A stretch of 64,000 nucleotides of DNA from Aeribacillus composti (GTDB lineage Bacteria; Bacillota; Bacilli; Bacillales; Aeribacillaceae): positions 19,665 through 83,664 of the forward strand of contig NZ_VISS01000016.1 of NCBI RefSeq assembly GCF_007827555.1, read 5' to 3'. The position numbers and the translations under genes are program-made. Numbering within the stretch: position 1 is the first letter of the stretch; every line of letters starts with the position of its first letter. Shown here piece by piece: positions 55,002-63,960 of the stretch. The notes under the pieces were generated by a model that made no database searches, was not told where the DNA came from, and saw only the letters and a program-made list of their open reading frames with translations.

Positions 55002-55601
55002 ATGACAATGATTATTGGATTAACTGGAGGCATAGCAAGTGGAAAAAGCACTGTGTCTGAAATGCTTAAAAAAAGAGGCATTCCAGTTATTGACGCAGAT
55101 CTAATTGCAAGAGAAGTGGTAGAAGTCGGCAAAAAAGCATATACAGAGATCGTAAATGCTTTCGGAAAGGAAATATTAAACGAAGACTTAACGATCAACC
55201 GAGCTCGATTAGGCTCCATTGTATTTCAAAACGAAGATAAGCGGGAGAAGCTAAACAGTATTGTACATCCTGAGGTCAGGCTGGAAATGAAAAGGCGACA
55301 GGAACAATTGATCTCAGAAGGTGCGAAAGCAGTAGTTCTTGATATTCCCCTTCTATTTGAAAGCAATTTGAAGCATTTAGTGGATAAAGTGATTGTTGTT
55401 TATACGGGAGAAAAAAATCAACTGGAACGATTAATGAAAAGGAATAATTTTTCGAAGAAAGAAGCTTTATCACGCATCAATGCACAAATGCCTTTGAAAG
55501 AAAAAGTAAAATTTGCCGATGCAGTGATCAACAATGATGGAACATTAGAAGAAACGGAACAGCAATTGGAAAACATTCTCATGAATTGGGGAATTGGTTA
55601 A
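55002..55601 (+). CDS. coaE: Dephospho-CoA kinase
   Basis: Last step of coenzyme A synthesis. The 199-residue P-loop kinase begins MTMIIGLTGGIASGKST (Walker A), followed by VIDADLIAREV and DIPLLFE. ATG 55002 has AAAGGAG 8 nt upstream; the in-frame extension into the end of ytaF is rejected. A terminator follows 2 nt after the stop. Confidence 0.97.
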   Translation: MTMIIGLTGGIASGKSTVSEMLKKRGIPVIDADLIAREVVEVGKKAYTEIVNAFGKEILNEDLTINRARLGSIVFQNEDKREKLNSIVHPEVRLEMKRRQEQLISEGAKAVVLDIPLLFESNLKHLVDKVIVVYTGEKNQLERLMKRNNFSKKEALSRINAQMPLKEKVKFADAVINNDGTLEETEQQLENILMNWGIG

Positions 55602-55602
55602 T

Positions 55603-55630
55603 CCGCTCGCAAATAGAGCGGTTTTTTTTA
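55603..55630 (+). terminator. Terminator of mutM-ytaF-coaE
   Basis: CCGCTC-gcaaata-GAGCGG followed by TTTTTTTT. Confidence 0.85.
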
Positions 55631-55668
55631 TTTTTAGTATATATTTTTTTAAGAAACGATTAAAATAA

Positions 55669-55699
55669 TTGTTTCGTTATTTTATAAATATGATATACT
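55669..55699 (+). promoter_or_regulatory. gapB promoter with a CcpN box over the -10
   Basis: TTGTTT (55669) and an extended -10 TGA-TATACT (55691-55699), 19 bp apart. TATGATATACT (55689-55699) fits the CcpN recognition sequence TRTGHYATAYW at every position. CcpN represses gapB under glycolytic conditions in B. subtilis. Confidence 0.7.
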
Positions 55700-55754
55700 A
55701 ATTAACAGAATAGGAGATAAAAAGTGTAACATAATGCCGGAAGGGGATATTCAC

Positions 55755-56780
55755 ATGAGTGCTAAGGTTGCCATTAACGGTTTCGGCCGAATTGGCCGAA
55801 TGGTATTCAGAAAAGCAATTTTAGAAGGAGATTTGAATATCGTAGCAATCAATGCAAGCTATCCAGCAGAAACATTGGCTCATTTAATTAAATACGATAC
55901 AAACCATGGGAAATTTGAAGGAGAAGTCATTCCAAAAGAAGATCATTTAATTGTAAATGGCCATAAAGTGCTTCTTTTGAACAATCGAAATCCTATTGAA
56001 CTTCCCTGGAAAGATCTAGATGTGGACATAGTGATTGAAGCGACAGGAAAATTTAACTCCCGTGAAAAAGCGATGATGCATGTTGAGGCAGGGGCGAAGA
56101 AAGTTATTTTAACAGCACCTGGAAAAAATGAAGATGTAACGATTGTTATCGGTGTAAACGAAGAACAATATGATCCTGACAACCATGTCATTATTTCGAA
56201 TGCTTCTTGCACAACAAACTGTCTAGCGCCTGTTGCAAAAGTTCTTGATGAACAGTTTGGCATTGAATATGGTTTAATGACTACTGTCCACGCATATACG
56301 AACGATCAAAGAAATATTGATAATCCGCATAAAGATTTAAGAAGAGCGCGAGCGTGCGCCCAATCAATCATTCCGACAACTACCGGTGCAGCAAAAGCGA
56401 TCGGTTTAGTTTTACCGCAATTAAAAGGAAAATTGCACGGTCTTGCATTAAGAGTGCCTACACCAAACGTCTCCCTCGTAGACTTTGTTGTAGATCTAAA
56501 ACGCGATGTGACCGTTGAAGAGGTAAATGAAGCGTTTATCCAAGCTTCTCAAGGAAAGCTGAAGGGGATATTAGATTTTTCTTCAGAACCGCTCGTATCA
56601 GTTGACTACAACACAAACCCGCACTCTGCTATTGTCGACGGTTTAACGACAATGGTTATGGGAACAAGAAAGGTAAAAGTGCTTGCATGGTATGATAATG
56701 AATGGGGCTACTCTTGCCGCGTTGTGGATTTAGCAAAACTTGTAGCAAGCAAATTGAATAAATTGGCCGCAGCTGTATAA
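55755..56780 (+). CDS. gapB: Glyceraldehyde-3-phosphate dehydrogenase, gluconeogenic GapB
   Basis: The NADP-preferring enzyme used in gluconeogenesis. The 341-residue protein has NGFGRIGR, the catalytic Cys in SNASCTTNC (about 153) and WYDNEWGYSCR. After the first strands it reads INASYPAETLAHLIKYD, without the acidic residue that fixes NAD in GapA, so it is the GapB type. ATG 55755 follows AAGGGGATA. A CcpN box on its promoter supports repression by glucose. In B. subtilis gapB and speD are co-transcribed; here a terminator and a new promoter separate them. Confidence 0.96.
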   Translation: MSAKVAINGFGRIGRMVFRKAILEGDLNIVAINASYPAETLAHLIKYDTNHGKFEGEVIPKEDHLIVNGHKVLLLNNRNPIELPWKDLDVDIVIEATGKFNSREKAMMHVEAGAKKVILTAPGKNEDVTIVIGVNEEQYDPDNHVIISNASCTTNCLAPVAKVLDEQFGIEYGLMTTVHAYTNDQRNIDNPHKDLRRARACAQSIIPTTTGAAKAIGLVLPQLKGKLHGLALRVPTPNVSLVDFVVDLKRDVTVEEVNEAFIQASQGKLKGILDFSSEPLVSVDYNTNPHSAIVDGLTTMVMGTRKVKVLAWYDNEWGYSCRVVDLAKLVASKLNKLAAAV

Positions 56781-56786
56781 AATGAT

Positions 56787-56831
56787 GGGAGGGTTGATCT
56801 TTACAAAGATTGACCCTCTTCTTCTTTTTGT
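56787..56831 (+). terminator. Terminator of gapB
   Basis: GAGGGTTGATCTTT / AAAGATTGACCCTC with a two-base loop (one mismatch), then TTCTTCTTTTTG. Confidence 0.85.
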
Positions 56832-56871
56832 TTGGATACTTTTTTCAGCGCAAAATTTTTGACAAAGTATG

Positions 56872-56900
56872 TTGCAAAAACAAATCAAACCATATATACT
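56872..56900 (+). promoter_or_regulatory. Promoter of speD
   Basis: TTGCAA, 17 bp, TATACT. Transcription would start near 56907. Confidence 0.65.
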
Positions 56901-56906
56901 ATTTTT

Positions 56907-57041
56907 CGTGAACTTCTTAAACGCAAGGTAATGTGGCTACTTAAAGGGTTAGGACCTCTTTGGACTAACTTTCCCCCGTGGTAGTTAAACATACCAGAGT
57001 GCGAAGAATTCATAAAAATTTATAAAGGGGGATCCATGGCT
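56907..57041 (+). promoter_or_regulatory. Structured speD 5' leader, riboswitch-like
   Basis: From 56922 to 57003 the RNA can form one nested stack: CGC/GCG, GGT-ATGT/ACATACC, CTAC/GTAG, AAA/TTT and GTTAG/CTAAC, capped by CC-TCTTT-GG. The unpaired CCCCC at 56973-56977 is complementary to GGGGG (57027-57031), the speD Shine-Dalgarno site. That would make a pseudoknot able to block translation. No terminator is present, so control would be translational. I cannot match it to a named riboswitch class. Confidence 0.55.
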
Positions 57042-57422
57042 ATGGAAACAATGGGACGTCACGTTATCTCTGAGCTGTGGGGATGCGACTTTGATAAGTT
57101 GAATGACTTGGAATTTATTGAAAAAACGTTTGTAAATGCAGCATTAAAATCAGGTGCTGAAATCCGGGAGGTTGCGTTTCATAAGTTTGCGCCTCAGGGT
57201 GTAAGCGGAGTTGTGATCATTTCAGAGTCACACCTAACAATTCATAGTTTTCCAGAGCATGGATATGCTAGCATTGATGTGTACACTTGCGGTGATTTAA
57301 ATCCAAATATTGCAGCGGATTACATTTCTGAAGCTTTAGGTGCTCAAACGCGCGAAAATATTGAAATTCCTCGCGGTATGGGTCCTGTTCAAATCAAACA
57401 GGGTCAAGCAAAAGCACTTTAA
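57042..57422 (+). CDS. speD: S-adenosylmethionine decarboxylase proenzyme
   Basis: Makes decarboxylated SAM, the aminopropyl donor for spermidine. The 126-residue proenzyme begins [15 protein letters not shown], as in B. subtilis. It self-cleaves before Ser63 (SESHLTIHS), which becomes the pyruvoyl group; His68 and CGDL follow in the family pattern. ATG 57042 has AAAGGGGG 10 nt upstream; ATG 57036 is only 4 nt from it. The leader may control its translation. Confidence 0.97.
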   Translation: METMGRHVISELWGCDFDKLNDLEFIEKTFVNAALKSGAEIREVAFHKFAPQGVSGVVIISESHLTIHSFPEHGYASIDVYTCGDLNPNIAADYISEALGAQTRENIEIPRGMGPVQIKQGQAKAL

Positions 57423-57454
57423 AGTGAAAACAGAATAAAATTTGAATGGAAATG

Positions 57455-57489
57455 CAAAGAGGTGTCAGCTTTTTACTGCACCTCTTTTT
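57455..57489 (+). terminator. Terminator of speD
   Basis: AAAGAGGTG / CACCTCTTT with a 14-base loop, then TTTAT. Confidence 0.8.
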
Positions 57490-57852
57490 ATATTATAATA
57501 AAGAATAATATTTCATATTGAATGGTATTTAGAGGCATCTTATTTGTGGCCTCAAAGGACCGAGTTATTCTACCCCCTTCAAAGCCGTTATGAAAAAGAG
57601 GCTTTGATGTTTTTAAAATCATTCATTGTAGTGATGCAAAAATAAAAAATCTTTTATTGGCATGGCTGCCATCACTGTTTGGCGGTTCGAACATCATTTG
57701 ATTGGACCGGACTGACAGAAATCCATTTCATTCAGTCGAATTATCTATAACAAAAATACAAGAACTTGAAAGTTTCTTGTCTGATCCAATGCTATTTAAT
57801 AAGATGTAGGTAGAGCTTTTTTGATTTAGTTAAAAAGATTGGAGCTGGTGAT
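57490..57852. other. Intergenic stretch between speD and nrdR with an orphan terminator-like hairpin
   Basis: No gene is seen in about 360 bp. TCAAAGCC (57579-57586) pairs with GGCTTTGA (57600-57607), followed by TGTTTTTAAA, giving a terminator-like hairpin with nothing coding before it. GAGGC / GCCTC (57532-57554) can form another stem. A small non-coding transcript is possible but unsupported by a clear promoter. Confidence 0.4.
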
Positions 57853-58314
57853 ATGAAATGCCCTTCCTGCCACCATTTTGGAACACGTGTTTTAGATTCG
57901 CGTCCAGTCGATGAAGGGAGATCAATTCGGAGGCGAAGGGAATGTGAGGAATGTCAATATCGGTTCACAACGTTTGAAAAAGTGGAAGAAATTCCGCTCA
58001 TCGTTGTGAAAAAGGAAGGAACACGAGAAGAGTTCAGCAGGGAAAAAGTTTTGCGCGGGATGATTAAAGCTTGTGAGAAAAGACCGGTTTCTTTAAAAAA
58101 ATTGGAAGATGCTGCGCATGATATTGAAAAAGAACTAAGAAATCTAGGTACATCGGAAATATCAAGCGAAACGATCGGCGAAATGGTGATGGACAGACTA
58201 GCCGAAATTGATGAAGTCGCATACGTTCGATTTGCTTCTGTTTACAGGCAATTTAAAGATATAAATGTCTTTATTGAGGAATTGAAAGAACTGATCAAAA
58301 AAGAACGTTCATAA
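57853..58314 (+). CDS. nrdR: Transcriptional repressor NrdR
   Basis: A nucleotide-sensing repressor of ribonucleotide reductase genes. The 153-residue protein has the N-terminal zinc ribbon Cys3, Cys6, Cys31, Cys34 with [19 protein letters not shown], and an ATP-cone domain (about 49-139: [19 protein letters not shown]). ATG 57853 follows GGAGCTGG. It heads the nrdR-dnaB-dnaI cluster, as ytcG does in B. subtilis. Confidence 0.97.
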   Translation: MKCPSCHHFGTRVLDSRPVDEGRSIRRRRECEECQYRFTTFEKVEEIPLIVVKKEGTREEFSREKVLRGMIKACEKRPVSLKKLEDAAHDIEKELRNLGTSEISSETIGEMVMDRLAEIDEVAYVRFASVYRQFKDINVFIEELKELIKKERS

Positions 58315-58359
58315 AGAGCTGCGAGATTATGACATGCTATTTGGGAAGGTTTTGAAAAA

Positions 58360-59754
58360 ATGATTGGACATCATCACTGGAAAGAGCTGCTGCCTGTTGA
58401 TCGCTACGTTGTGAAATGTACGAGCAGTTTGATTCATGAATTTGACCGAAAAGTTCTTACATTACTGTACCAGCCCTTAATCGGGCCAAGAACGTTAAAC
58501 TTATACATGACGCTTTGGAGCGAGCTTGAACAAAACCGTCTTTGGGGGACGGAATCGACCCACCATTTTTTAATGGCTGTTACTCAATCCCCATTAAATG
58601 AAATTTATCATGACCGTTTGAAATTAGAAGGAATAGGTCTTTTAAAAACATACCTTGTCGATGAAAGCGAACCGAAAAAATATATTTATGAACTTCAACG
58701 ACCTCTTTCCCCCAAACAATTTTTTTATGATGGAATGTTGAACATATATTTATATAACAGAGTTGGAAAAACGGTGTACCAAAGATTGAAAAGCTATTTT
58801 TCCGATAAATCGGTTGATAGCAACGCCAAAGATGTGACAAGATCATTTCATGAAGTATACCAATCGATCCACCCATCTGAGCTTTCAGCCAATATTGCAA
58901 TGGAACCTGAGGAAAACGATCAGGAGCTTTTTGATCATGCGCCTGGGAAACCGATTTCGATTCAAAACCAGTCCTTTGATTTTCAATTGTTTTATGCCGG
59001 TTTATCAGAGCATATTGTGCCCAAAAAAGCGATCACGCCTGCGGTTAAGGAAGCTGTTGAGAAATTAGCATATGTTTATGGAATTGATCCAATTGAAATG
59101 AAAAATCTGGTCATCCGTTCTTTGGATCATGATGAGCAAATTAATTTAGACGAGCTGCGAAAATGGGCGAGGGATTGGTATAAGCTGAATCACGGTAACC
59201 GTCTTCCAGAGCTTGTTGATAGGCTTCAGCCTTTGAATCAGCGGGTGAAAGACGAAGAAATTGAACAGTCAAAAGATAAGGAATTAATTCGACAGCTTGA
59301 ATCCATCTCTCCAAGACAGTTTCTAAAAGATATTTCAGGCGGGATTGAACCGTCCGCAGCGGATTTGAAAATTATTGAAGATGTCATGTTTCAGCAAAAG
59401 CTGCTTCCCGGAGTTGTCAACGTTTTAATTTATTATGTCCTGCTAAAAACAAATATGAGATTGTCAAGAGCGTATGTTGAGAAAATTGCCAGCCACTGGG
59501 CTCGATTAGGAATTAAAACTGTGAAGGATGCAGTGGATGTGGCGAAAAAAGAACATAAGAAATATTTAACCTGGGCGGAAACAAAGGATAAGAAGACTGT
59601 CAGCAAAAAAATCGTTCGAAAAGAAAAACTCCCTTCATGGCTTTTGGAAAACGAAAATCAACAGGTAGAAAACATCGATCCGGAAGCGTTTGAAAAAGAA
59701 AAACAAAAGCTGCAGGAGCGGATTAAAAAATATAAAAATAAACAGAAGGACTAG
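58360..59754 (+). CDS. dnaB: Replication initiation and membrane attachment protein DnaB
   Basis: The Firmicutes DnaB, not the helicase, works with DnaD and DnaI to load the replicative helicase. The 464-residue protein has the N-terminal winged-helix region (FDRKVLTLLYQPLIGPRT), a helical middle and two DnaD/DnaB2-like segments (about 225-290 and 315-395). A basic, Lys-rich tail ends it. ATG 58360 has GGGAAGG upstream at a longer than usual distance. dnaI follows after 18 nt. Confidence 0.94.
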   Translation: MIGHHHWKELLPVDRYVVKCTSSLIHEFDRKVLTLLYQPLIGPRTLNLYMTLWSELEQNRLWGTESTHHFLMAVTQSPLNEIYHDRLKLEGIGLLKTYLVDESEPKKYIYELQRPLSPKQFFYDGMLNIYLYNRVGKTVYQRLKSYFSDKSVDSNAKDVTRSFHEVYQSIHPSELSANIAMEPEENDQELFDHAPGKPISIQNQSFDFQLFYAGLSEHIVPKKAITPAVKEAVEKLAYVYGIDPIEMKNLVIRSLDHDEQINLDELRKWARDWYKLNHGNRLPELVDRLQPLNQRVKDEEIEQSKDKELIRQLESISPRQFLKDISGGIEPSAADLKIIEDVMFQQKLLPGVVNVLIYYVLLKTNMRLSRAYVEKIASHWARLGIKTVKDAVDVAKKEHKKYLTWAETKDKKTVSKKIVRKEKLPSWLLENENQQVENIDPEAFEKEKQKLQERIKKYKNKQKD

Positions 59755-59772
59755 GTGAAAGGAGGGAGGAAG

Positions 59773-60708
59773 ATGGAATCCCTGCAAAATCATTTAAAAC
59801 AATTCATGAACAGCAAAGGGTTTCGGGAAACGTATTTGAACTTGAAACAGCAAATAAAATCGGACAAAGATGTCAGGTTATTTTTAGAAAAGCATAAAAA
59901 TCAAATCGATGAACATATGATTGACCGCAGCTTAGGCAAACTGTATGAATTTGTAACGCAGAGCAAGTTTTGCCGTGAATGCCGAAATTTAGATGAGTGC
60001 AAAAATATTTTAAAAGGATATCACCCTACATTAATTATTGAAAGAAAAACAATCGACCTGAAATATGATAAATGCCCGAGAAAAGAAGCATATGATGCTC
60101 GAAAAAAACAAGAATCGCTCATTAAATGCATGTATGTACCAAAGGAAATCCTCAATGCACACCTTGAGGATATTGATTTAAACGAACCGAACCGTTTGAA
60201 GGCAGTGTCTCTCGTGCAAGATTTTGTTGAGCAATACGGTCAGAATGATCGGTTAAAAGGATTGTATTTATACGGTTCCTTCGGCGTGGGAAAGACATTT
60301 ATTCTTGGAGCGATCGCGAATGAGCTGGCGGAAAAAGGCGTTCCTTCCATGCTTGTATATGTTCCGGAGTTTGTCAGGGAGTTAAAAAGCGCTCTTCAAG
60401 ATCATTCACTGAATGAAAAGATTGATGCGGTTAAAAAAATTCCGGTATTAATGCTTGATGATATTGGTGCTGAATCGATGTCGAGCTGGATGAGAGACGA
60501 CATTTTAGGCTCGATTCTCCAATTCCGCATGCTTGAAAATTTACCGACCTTTTTTACATCCAACTTTAATTTTAGCGAATTGGAACACCACCTGACTTAT
60601 TCACAAAAAGGCGAAATAGAACAGCTAAAGGCAAAAAGAATTATGGAAAGGATTCGTTTTTTGGCCATTCCCGTGGAATTGAAAGGAAAAAATCGCAGAC
60701 AAGAATAA
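59773..60708 (+). CDS. dnaI: Primosomal protein DnaI (helicase loader)
   Basis: The AAA+ loader of the replicative helicase DnaC. The 311 residues match B. subtilis. The N-terminal helicase-binding domain has zinc-ligand cysteines (FCRECRNLDEC ... DKCPRK, about 72-106). The AAA+ domain has Walker A GSFGVGKT (about 168-175) and Walker B VLMLDDIGAE (about 229-238). ATG 59773 follows GGAGGGAGG; an upstream in-frame GTG lies before that site and is rejected. The cluster's terminator follows 31 nt after the stop. Confidence 0.97.
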   Translation: MESLQNHLKQFMNSKGFRETYLNLKQQIKSDKDVRLFLEKHKNQIDEHMIDRSLGKLYEFVTQSKFCRECRNLDECKNILKGYHPTLIIERKTIDLKYDKCPRKEAYDARKKQESLIKCMYVPKEILNAHLEDIDLNEPNRLKAVSLVQDFVEQYGQNDRLKGLYLYGSFGVGKTFILGAIANELAEKGVPSMLVYVPEFVRELKSALQDHSLNEKIDAVKKIPVLMLDDIGAESMSSWMRDDILGSILQFRMLENLPTFFTSNFNFSELEHHLTYSQKGEIEQLKAKRIMERIRFLAIPVELKGKNRRQE

Positions 60709-60740
60709 CCGCTGGACAGCAAACACTTCTAAATAATGCC

Positions 60741-60796
60741 ATCCCCCCATATATATAGAAACAGGACTTGCTATATAAAGGGGGGGATCTTTTTTT
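60741..60796 (+). terminator. Terminator hairpin that overlaps the ytxC ribosome-binding site
   Basis: ATCCCCCC-ATATATATAG pairs with CTATATA-AAGGGGGGGAT, followed by CTTTTTTT. The 3' arm contains the GGGGGGG used as the ytxC Shine-Dalgarno site, and the T run leads into the TTG start. Confidence 0.8.
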
Positions 60797-61622
60797 GCTG
60801 GAAATAACTTTTCAAACGGAAAAAGAAGCTTCTTATCTGCATCAATTGCTTAATACAGAGAAGGAAAACTTTGATTTCCAAGCAGCCTTGCTGAACGGCA
60901 CAGTATTAACATGTGAAACAGATGATTGGGAAACATTTATATCTGATGTGCTCGTACCATCATTTGTTGATTTTTTTCTAAATGTGAAAGAGCCCCGTCT
61001 CCTTCTTTTTATAATTGAAAAACAATTTTATTTTGAGGATGAAGATGAAAAACAGCAAATTTTACATATTGCTCAATCGATCTTGGAAGGAGAGCGGGCG
61101 GAAATTCCAATGATCAAACATTTTGAGCCGAGAGAAAACTTAATTATTTCTGCTTTAACGAATTTCCTTCGGCCAAACCAATCTTTTTCTATAGAATCAT
61201 TTATTCAATTCCGCTTGTCTGATTATTTATCAAGACTTTCGGAATATGTCGGTTTCTCCATTGAAGAGTATAAAATGGAGCAGGAATACCAAAATTTTAT
61301 TCAAAGCTTGCGGGAATATGTTCTCAATAAAAAACCGAAATTATCAACGATTCATATTTTGCATGATACTTCCTTTCAAGTGTTTAATGAAAAGTTCATC
61401 GAAATAAAAGAGCTGGAATTGAAAAAGTGGATTGATCGGGAATTTATTTATCGCCACCCGATGTATATTGATTCCCATTTGCTGGCCCCGCTTGTATCCA
61501 TTGCTCCTTTAGAAATTTATATATACTCCGATCAACAGGAGGAAGCAATGATTCAAACGATCCAAAACATCTTTCAGGAACGGGTTCGATTTTTTCCAAG
61601 GGCTAGCTTTCAAAAACGATAA
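60795..61622 (+). CDS. ytxC: Sporulation protein YtxC-like
   Basis: A 275-residue soluble protein beginning LEITFQTEKEAS. The start TTG 60795 is 7 nt after AGGGGGGGAT; the in-frame TTG at 60768 would lie inside the terminator loop. There is no membrane segment or enzyme motif. It matches the YtxC-like family by size, composition and place between dnaI and thrS; the molecular function is unknown. Read-through of the dnaI terminator would leave its ribosome-binding site paired, so expression may need its own start or an altered RNA fold. Confidence 0.8.
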   Translation: MLEITFQTEKEASYLHQLLNTEKENFDFQAALLNGTVLTCETDDWETFISDVLVPSFVDFFLNVKEPRLLLFIIEKQFYFEDEDEKQQILHIAQSILEGERAEIPMIKHFEPRENLIISALTNFLRPNQSFSIESFIQFRLSDYLSRLSEYVGFSIEEYKMEQEYQNFIQSLREYVLNKKPKLSTIHILHDTSFQVFNEKFIEIKELELKKWIDREFIYRHPMYIDSHLLAPLVSIAPLEIYIYSDQQEEAMIQTIQNIFQERVRFFPRASFQKR

Positions 61623-61639
61623 GTTTCTTTCAGTACTCC

Positions 61640-61669
61640 TTGATTTTTGGTGGCGAATCAGTCTATAAT
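61640..61669 (+). promoter_or_regulatory. Promoter of the thrS T-box transcript
   Basis: TTGATT, 18 bp, TATAAT. Transcription would start near 61676. Confidence 0.65.
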
Positions 61670-61675
61670 ACGGTT

Positions 61676-61946
61676 GAAATCATTCATCACGAAAAGGTTA
61701 TGATGAGGACACGGGAGTATTATCACAGTTCAAAGAGAGGGAAGGCACAGGCTGAAACCTTCCTAACTCGTGTAATGCTCTTACCACCTCTAAACTTCAG
61801 CTGTGAACGGCTTTTGCCAAGTAATAGCTGGCGGATTGCTCCGTTATCAAAATGAGCCGCTCAAAGTTTTGAGCGGGAACTAGGGTGGAACCACGGGTTT
61901 TACATACAACACTCGTCCCTTCTTTTAGGGACGGGTGTTTATTTTT
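61676..61946 (+). promoter_or_regulatory. T-box leader (tRNA-Thr sensing) of thrS
   Basis: The T-box sequence reads AGGGTGGAACCACGGG (61882-61897). It is followed by a terminator (CTCGTCCCT / AGGGACGGG, then TTTATTTTT, 61908-61946). Upstream are AAAGAGAGGGAAGG and GGCTGAAACC of Stem I and, in the specifier region, a Thr codon ACC (61783-61785) in CTTACCACC. Uncharged tRNA-Thr should favour the antiterminator. Confidence 0.92.
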
Positions 61947-61975
61947 GCAAGAGAAAAAACAAAGGAGGAAAGAAG

Positions 61976-63907
61976 ATGAAAGAAGCCATTAAAATTACTT
62001 TTCCAGACGGTTCTGTAAAAGAATTTCCGTACGGAACAACAACGGAAGAAATCGCTGCATCCATCAGCCCTGGATTAAAGAAAAAAGCCATTGCAGGTAA
62101 AATAAATGGAAAGCTTATTGACTTAAAAACCCCGATTGAACAAGACGGCCAGATTGAAATTTTGACGCCTGATACAAAAGAAGCGTTAGAAATTTTACGA
62201 CATAGTACAGCACATTTAATGGCGCAAGCGATTAAACGGCTTTACCCAAATGTAAAATTGGGAGTTGGGCCCGTCATTGAAAACGGTTTTTATTATGATA
62301 TCGATATGGATGAAACGATCTCTCACGAAGATTTGCCTAAAATCGAAAAAGAAATGAAAAAAATTGTCGGCGAAAATTTGCCGGTTATTCGTAAAGAAGT
62401 AAGCCGCGATGAAGCAAAAAAAATGTATGAGGAAATCGGCGACCATTTAAAGCTTGAGCTTATCGATGATATTCCGGAAGGCGAAATCATTTCCATATAT
62501 GAGCAAGGAGAATTTTTCGATCTATGCCGAGGAGTCCACGTTCCTTCTACCGGAAAAATAAAGGAATTTAAATTGCTCAGCGTAGCCGGCGCCTACTGGC
62601 GTGGAGACAGCAAAAACAAAATGCTTCAACGCATATACGGTACAGCATTTTTTACAAAAGAAGAGCTTAAAGAACATCTCCGCATGCTTGAAGAAGCGAA
62701 AGAGCGGGATCATCGCAAGCTTGGAAAAGAATTAAACCTGTTTACCACTTCTCAAAAGGTTGGACAAGGCTTGCCGCTTTGGCTGCCAAAAGGTGCAACT
62801 ATCCGCCGGATTATCGAACGCTATATTGTTGATAAAGAAATTAAACTCGGATACCAGCATGTATACACACCTGTTCTCGGCAGCGTCGATCTTTATAAAG
62901 CTTCCGGCCATTGGGACCATTATCAAGATGATATGTTTCCGCCAATGAAGATGGATAACGAAGAGCTTGTATTGCGTCCGATGAACTGCCCGCATCATAT
63001 GATGATTTACAAAAATGAAATTCACAGCTATCGGGAATTGCCGATCCGCATTGCAGAACTTGGAACAATGCACAGATACGAAATGTCAGGGGCATTGACA
63101 GGGCTGCAGCGTGTTCGCGGGATGACGTTGAACGATGCGCATATTTTCGTGCGGCCGGATCAAATTAAAGACGAATTCATCCGAGTTGTCCGCCTTATTG
63201 AAGAGGTATACGAGGATTTTGGTATAAAAGATTATTCGTTCCGATTATCTTACCGCGATCCTGAGGATAAAGAAAAATATTATGATGATGATGAAATGTG
63301 GGAAAAGGCCCAGTCGATGCTGAAAGCCGCAATGGACGAACTCGGGCTGGATTATTATGAAGCGGAAGGTGAAGCGGCATTTTACGGACCGAAATTGGAT
63401 GTACAAGTGCGGACGGCTTTAGGAAAAGATGAAACATTATCGACTGTTCAGCTAGATTTTCTCCTTCCGGAACGGCTTGATTTAACATATGTTGGCGAAG
63501 ACGGCAAACATCATCGGCCAGTTGTTATTCACCGCGGAGTTGTTTCAACGATGGAACGGTTTGTTGCCTTCTTAATTGAGGAATATAAAGGCGCCTTCCC
63601 AACTTGGCTTGCACCTGTGCAAGTGAAAGTCATCCCTGTTTCGCCGGAAGTGCATCTTGATTATGCCAAAACAGTAGAACAGCGTCTTCAGCAAGAAGGC
63701 TTGCGTGTTGAAGTCGATATTCGGGATGAAAAAATCGGCTATAAAATTCGTGAGGCACAAATGCAAAAAATCCCGTACATGGTCGTTGTCGGTGATCAAG
63801 AAGCAGAAAATGAGACGGTCAATGTCAGAAAGTATGGAGAACAAAAATCAGAATCCATGCCGCTGGAGACATTTGCTGTATCTGTTGGAAAAGAAGGGAG
63901 AAAATAA
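61976..63907 (+). CDS. thrS: Threonyl-tRNA synthetase
   Basis: Charges tRNA-Thr. The 643-residue protein has an N-terminal TGS domain (about 1-63), an editing domain (about 65-225) with [10 protein letters not shown] and [12 protein letters not shown], a class II core (about 240-535) with the zinc/substrate motif [12 protein letters not shown], and a C-terminal anticodon-binding domain (about 540-643). ATG 61976 follows AAAGGAGG. Expression is under T-box control. Confidence 0.99.
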   Translation: MKEAIKITFPDGSVKEFPYGTTTEEIAASISPGLKKKAIAGKINGKLIDLKTPIEQDGQIEILTPDTKEALEILRHSTAHLMAQAIKRLYPNVKLGVGPVIENGFYYDIDMDETISHEDLPKIEKEMKKIVGENLPVIRKEVSRDEAKKMYEEIGDHLKLELIDDIPEGEIISIYEQGEFFDLCRGVHVPSTGKIKEFKLLSVAGAYWRGDSKNKMLQRIYGTAFFTKEELKEHLRMLEEAKERDHRKLGKELNLFTTSQKVGQGLPLWLPKGATIRRIIERYIVDKEIKLGYQHVYTPVLGSVDLYKASGHWDHYQDDMFPPMKMDNEELVLRPMNCPHHMMIYKNEIHSYRELPIRIAELGTMHRYEMSGALTGLQRVRGMTLNDAHIFVRPDQIKDEFIRVVRLIEEVYEDFGIKDYSFRLSYRDPEDKEKYYDDDEMWEKAQSMLKAAMDELGLDYYEAEGEAAFYGPKLDVQVRTALGKDETLSTVQLDFLLPERLDLTYVGEDGKHHRPVVIHRGVVSTMERFVAFLIEEYKGAFPTWLAPVQVKVIPVSPEVHLDYAKTVEQRLQQEGLRVEVDIRDEKIGYKIREAQMQKIPYMVVVGDQEAENETVNVRKYGEQKSESMPLETFAVSVGKEGRK

Positions 63908-63960
63908 GGGGCTGTCCAAAAAGTCAGGGTAACTGACTTTTTGGAGCCCCTCATTTTTTC
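63908..63960 (+). terminator. Terminator of thrS; dispersed hairpin repeat, copy 2
   Basis: GGGGCT-gt-CCAAAAAGTCAG pairs with CTGACTTTTTGG-AGCCCC around GGTAA, then TCATTTTTTC. It is nearly the same sequence as 606-651. Confidence 0.8.

Noticed and set aside
57490..57852. Small non-coding RNA between speD and nrdR
   Set aside because: A terminator-like hairpin is present, but no convincing promoter or conserved structure could be seen.
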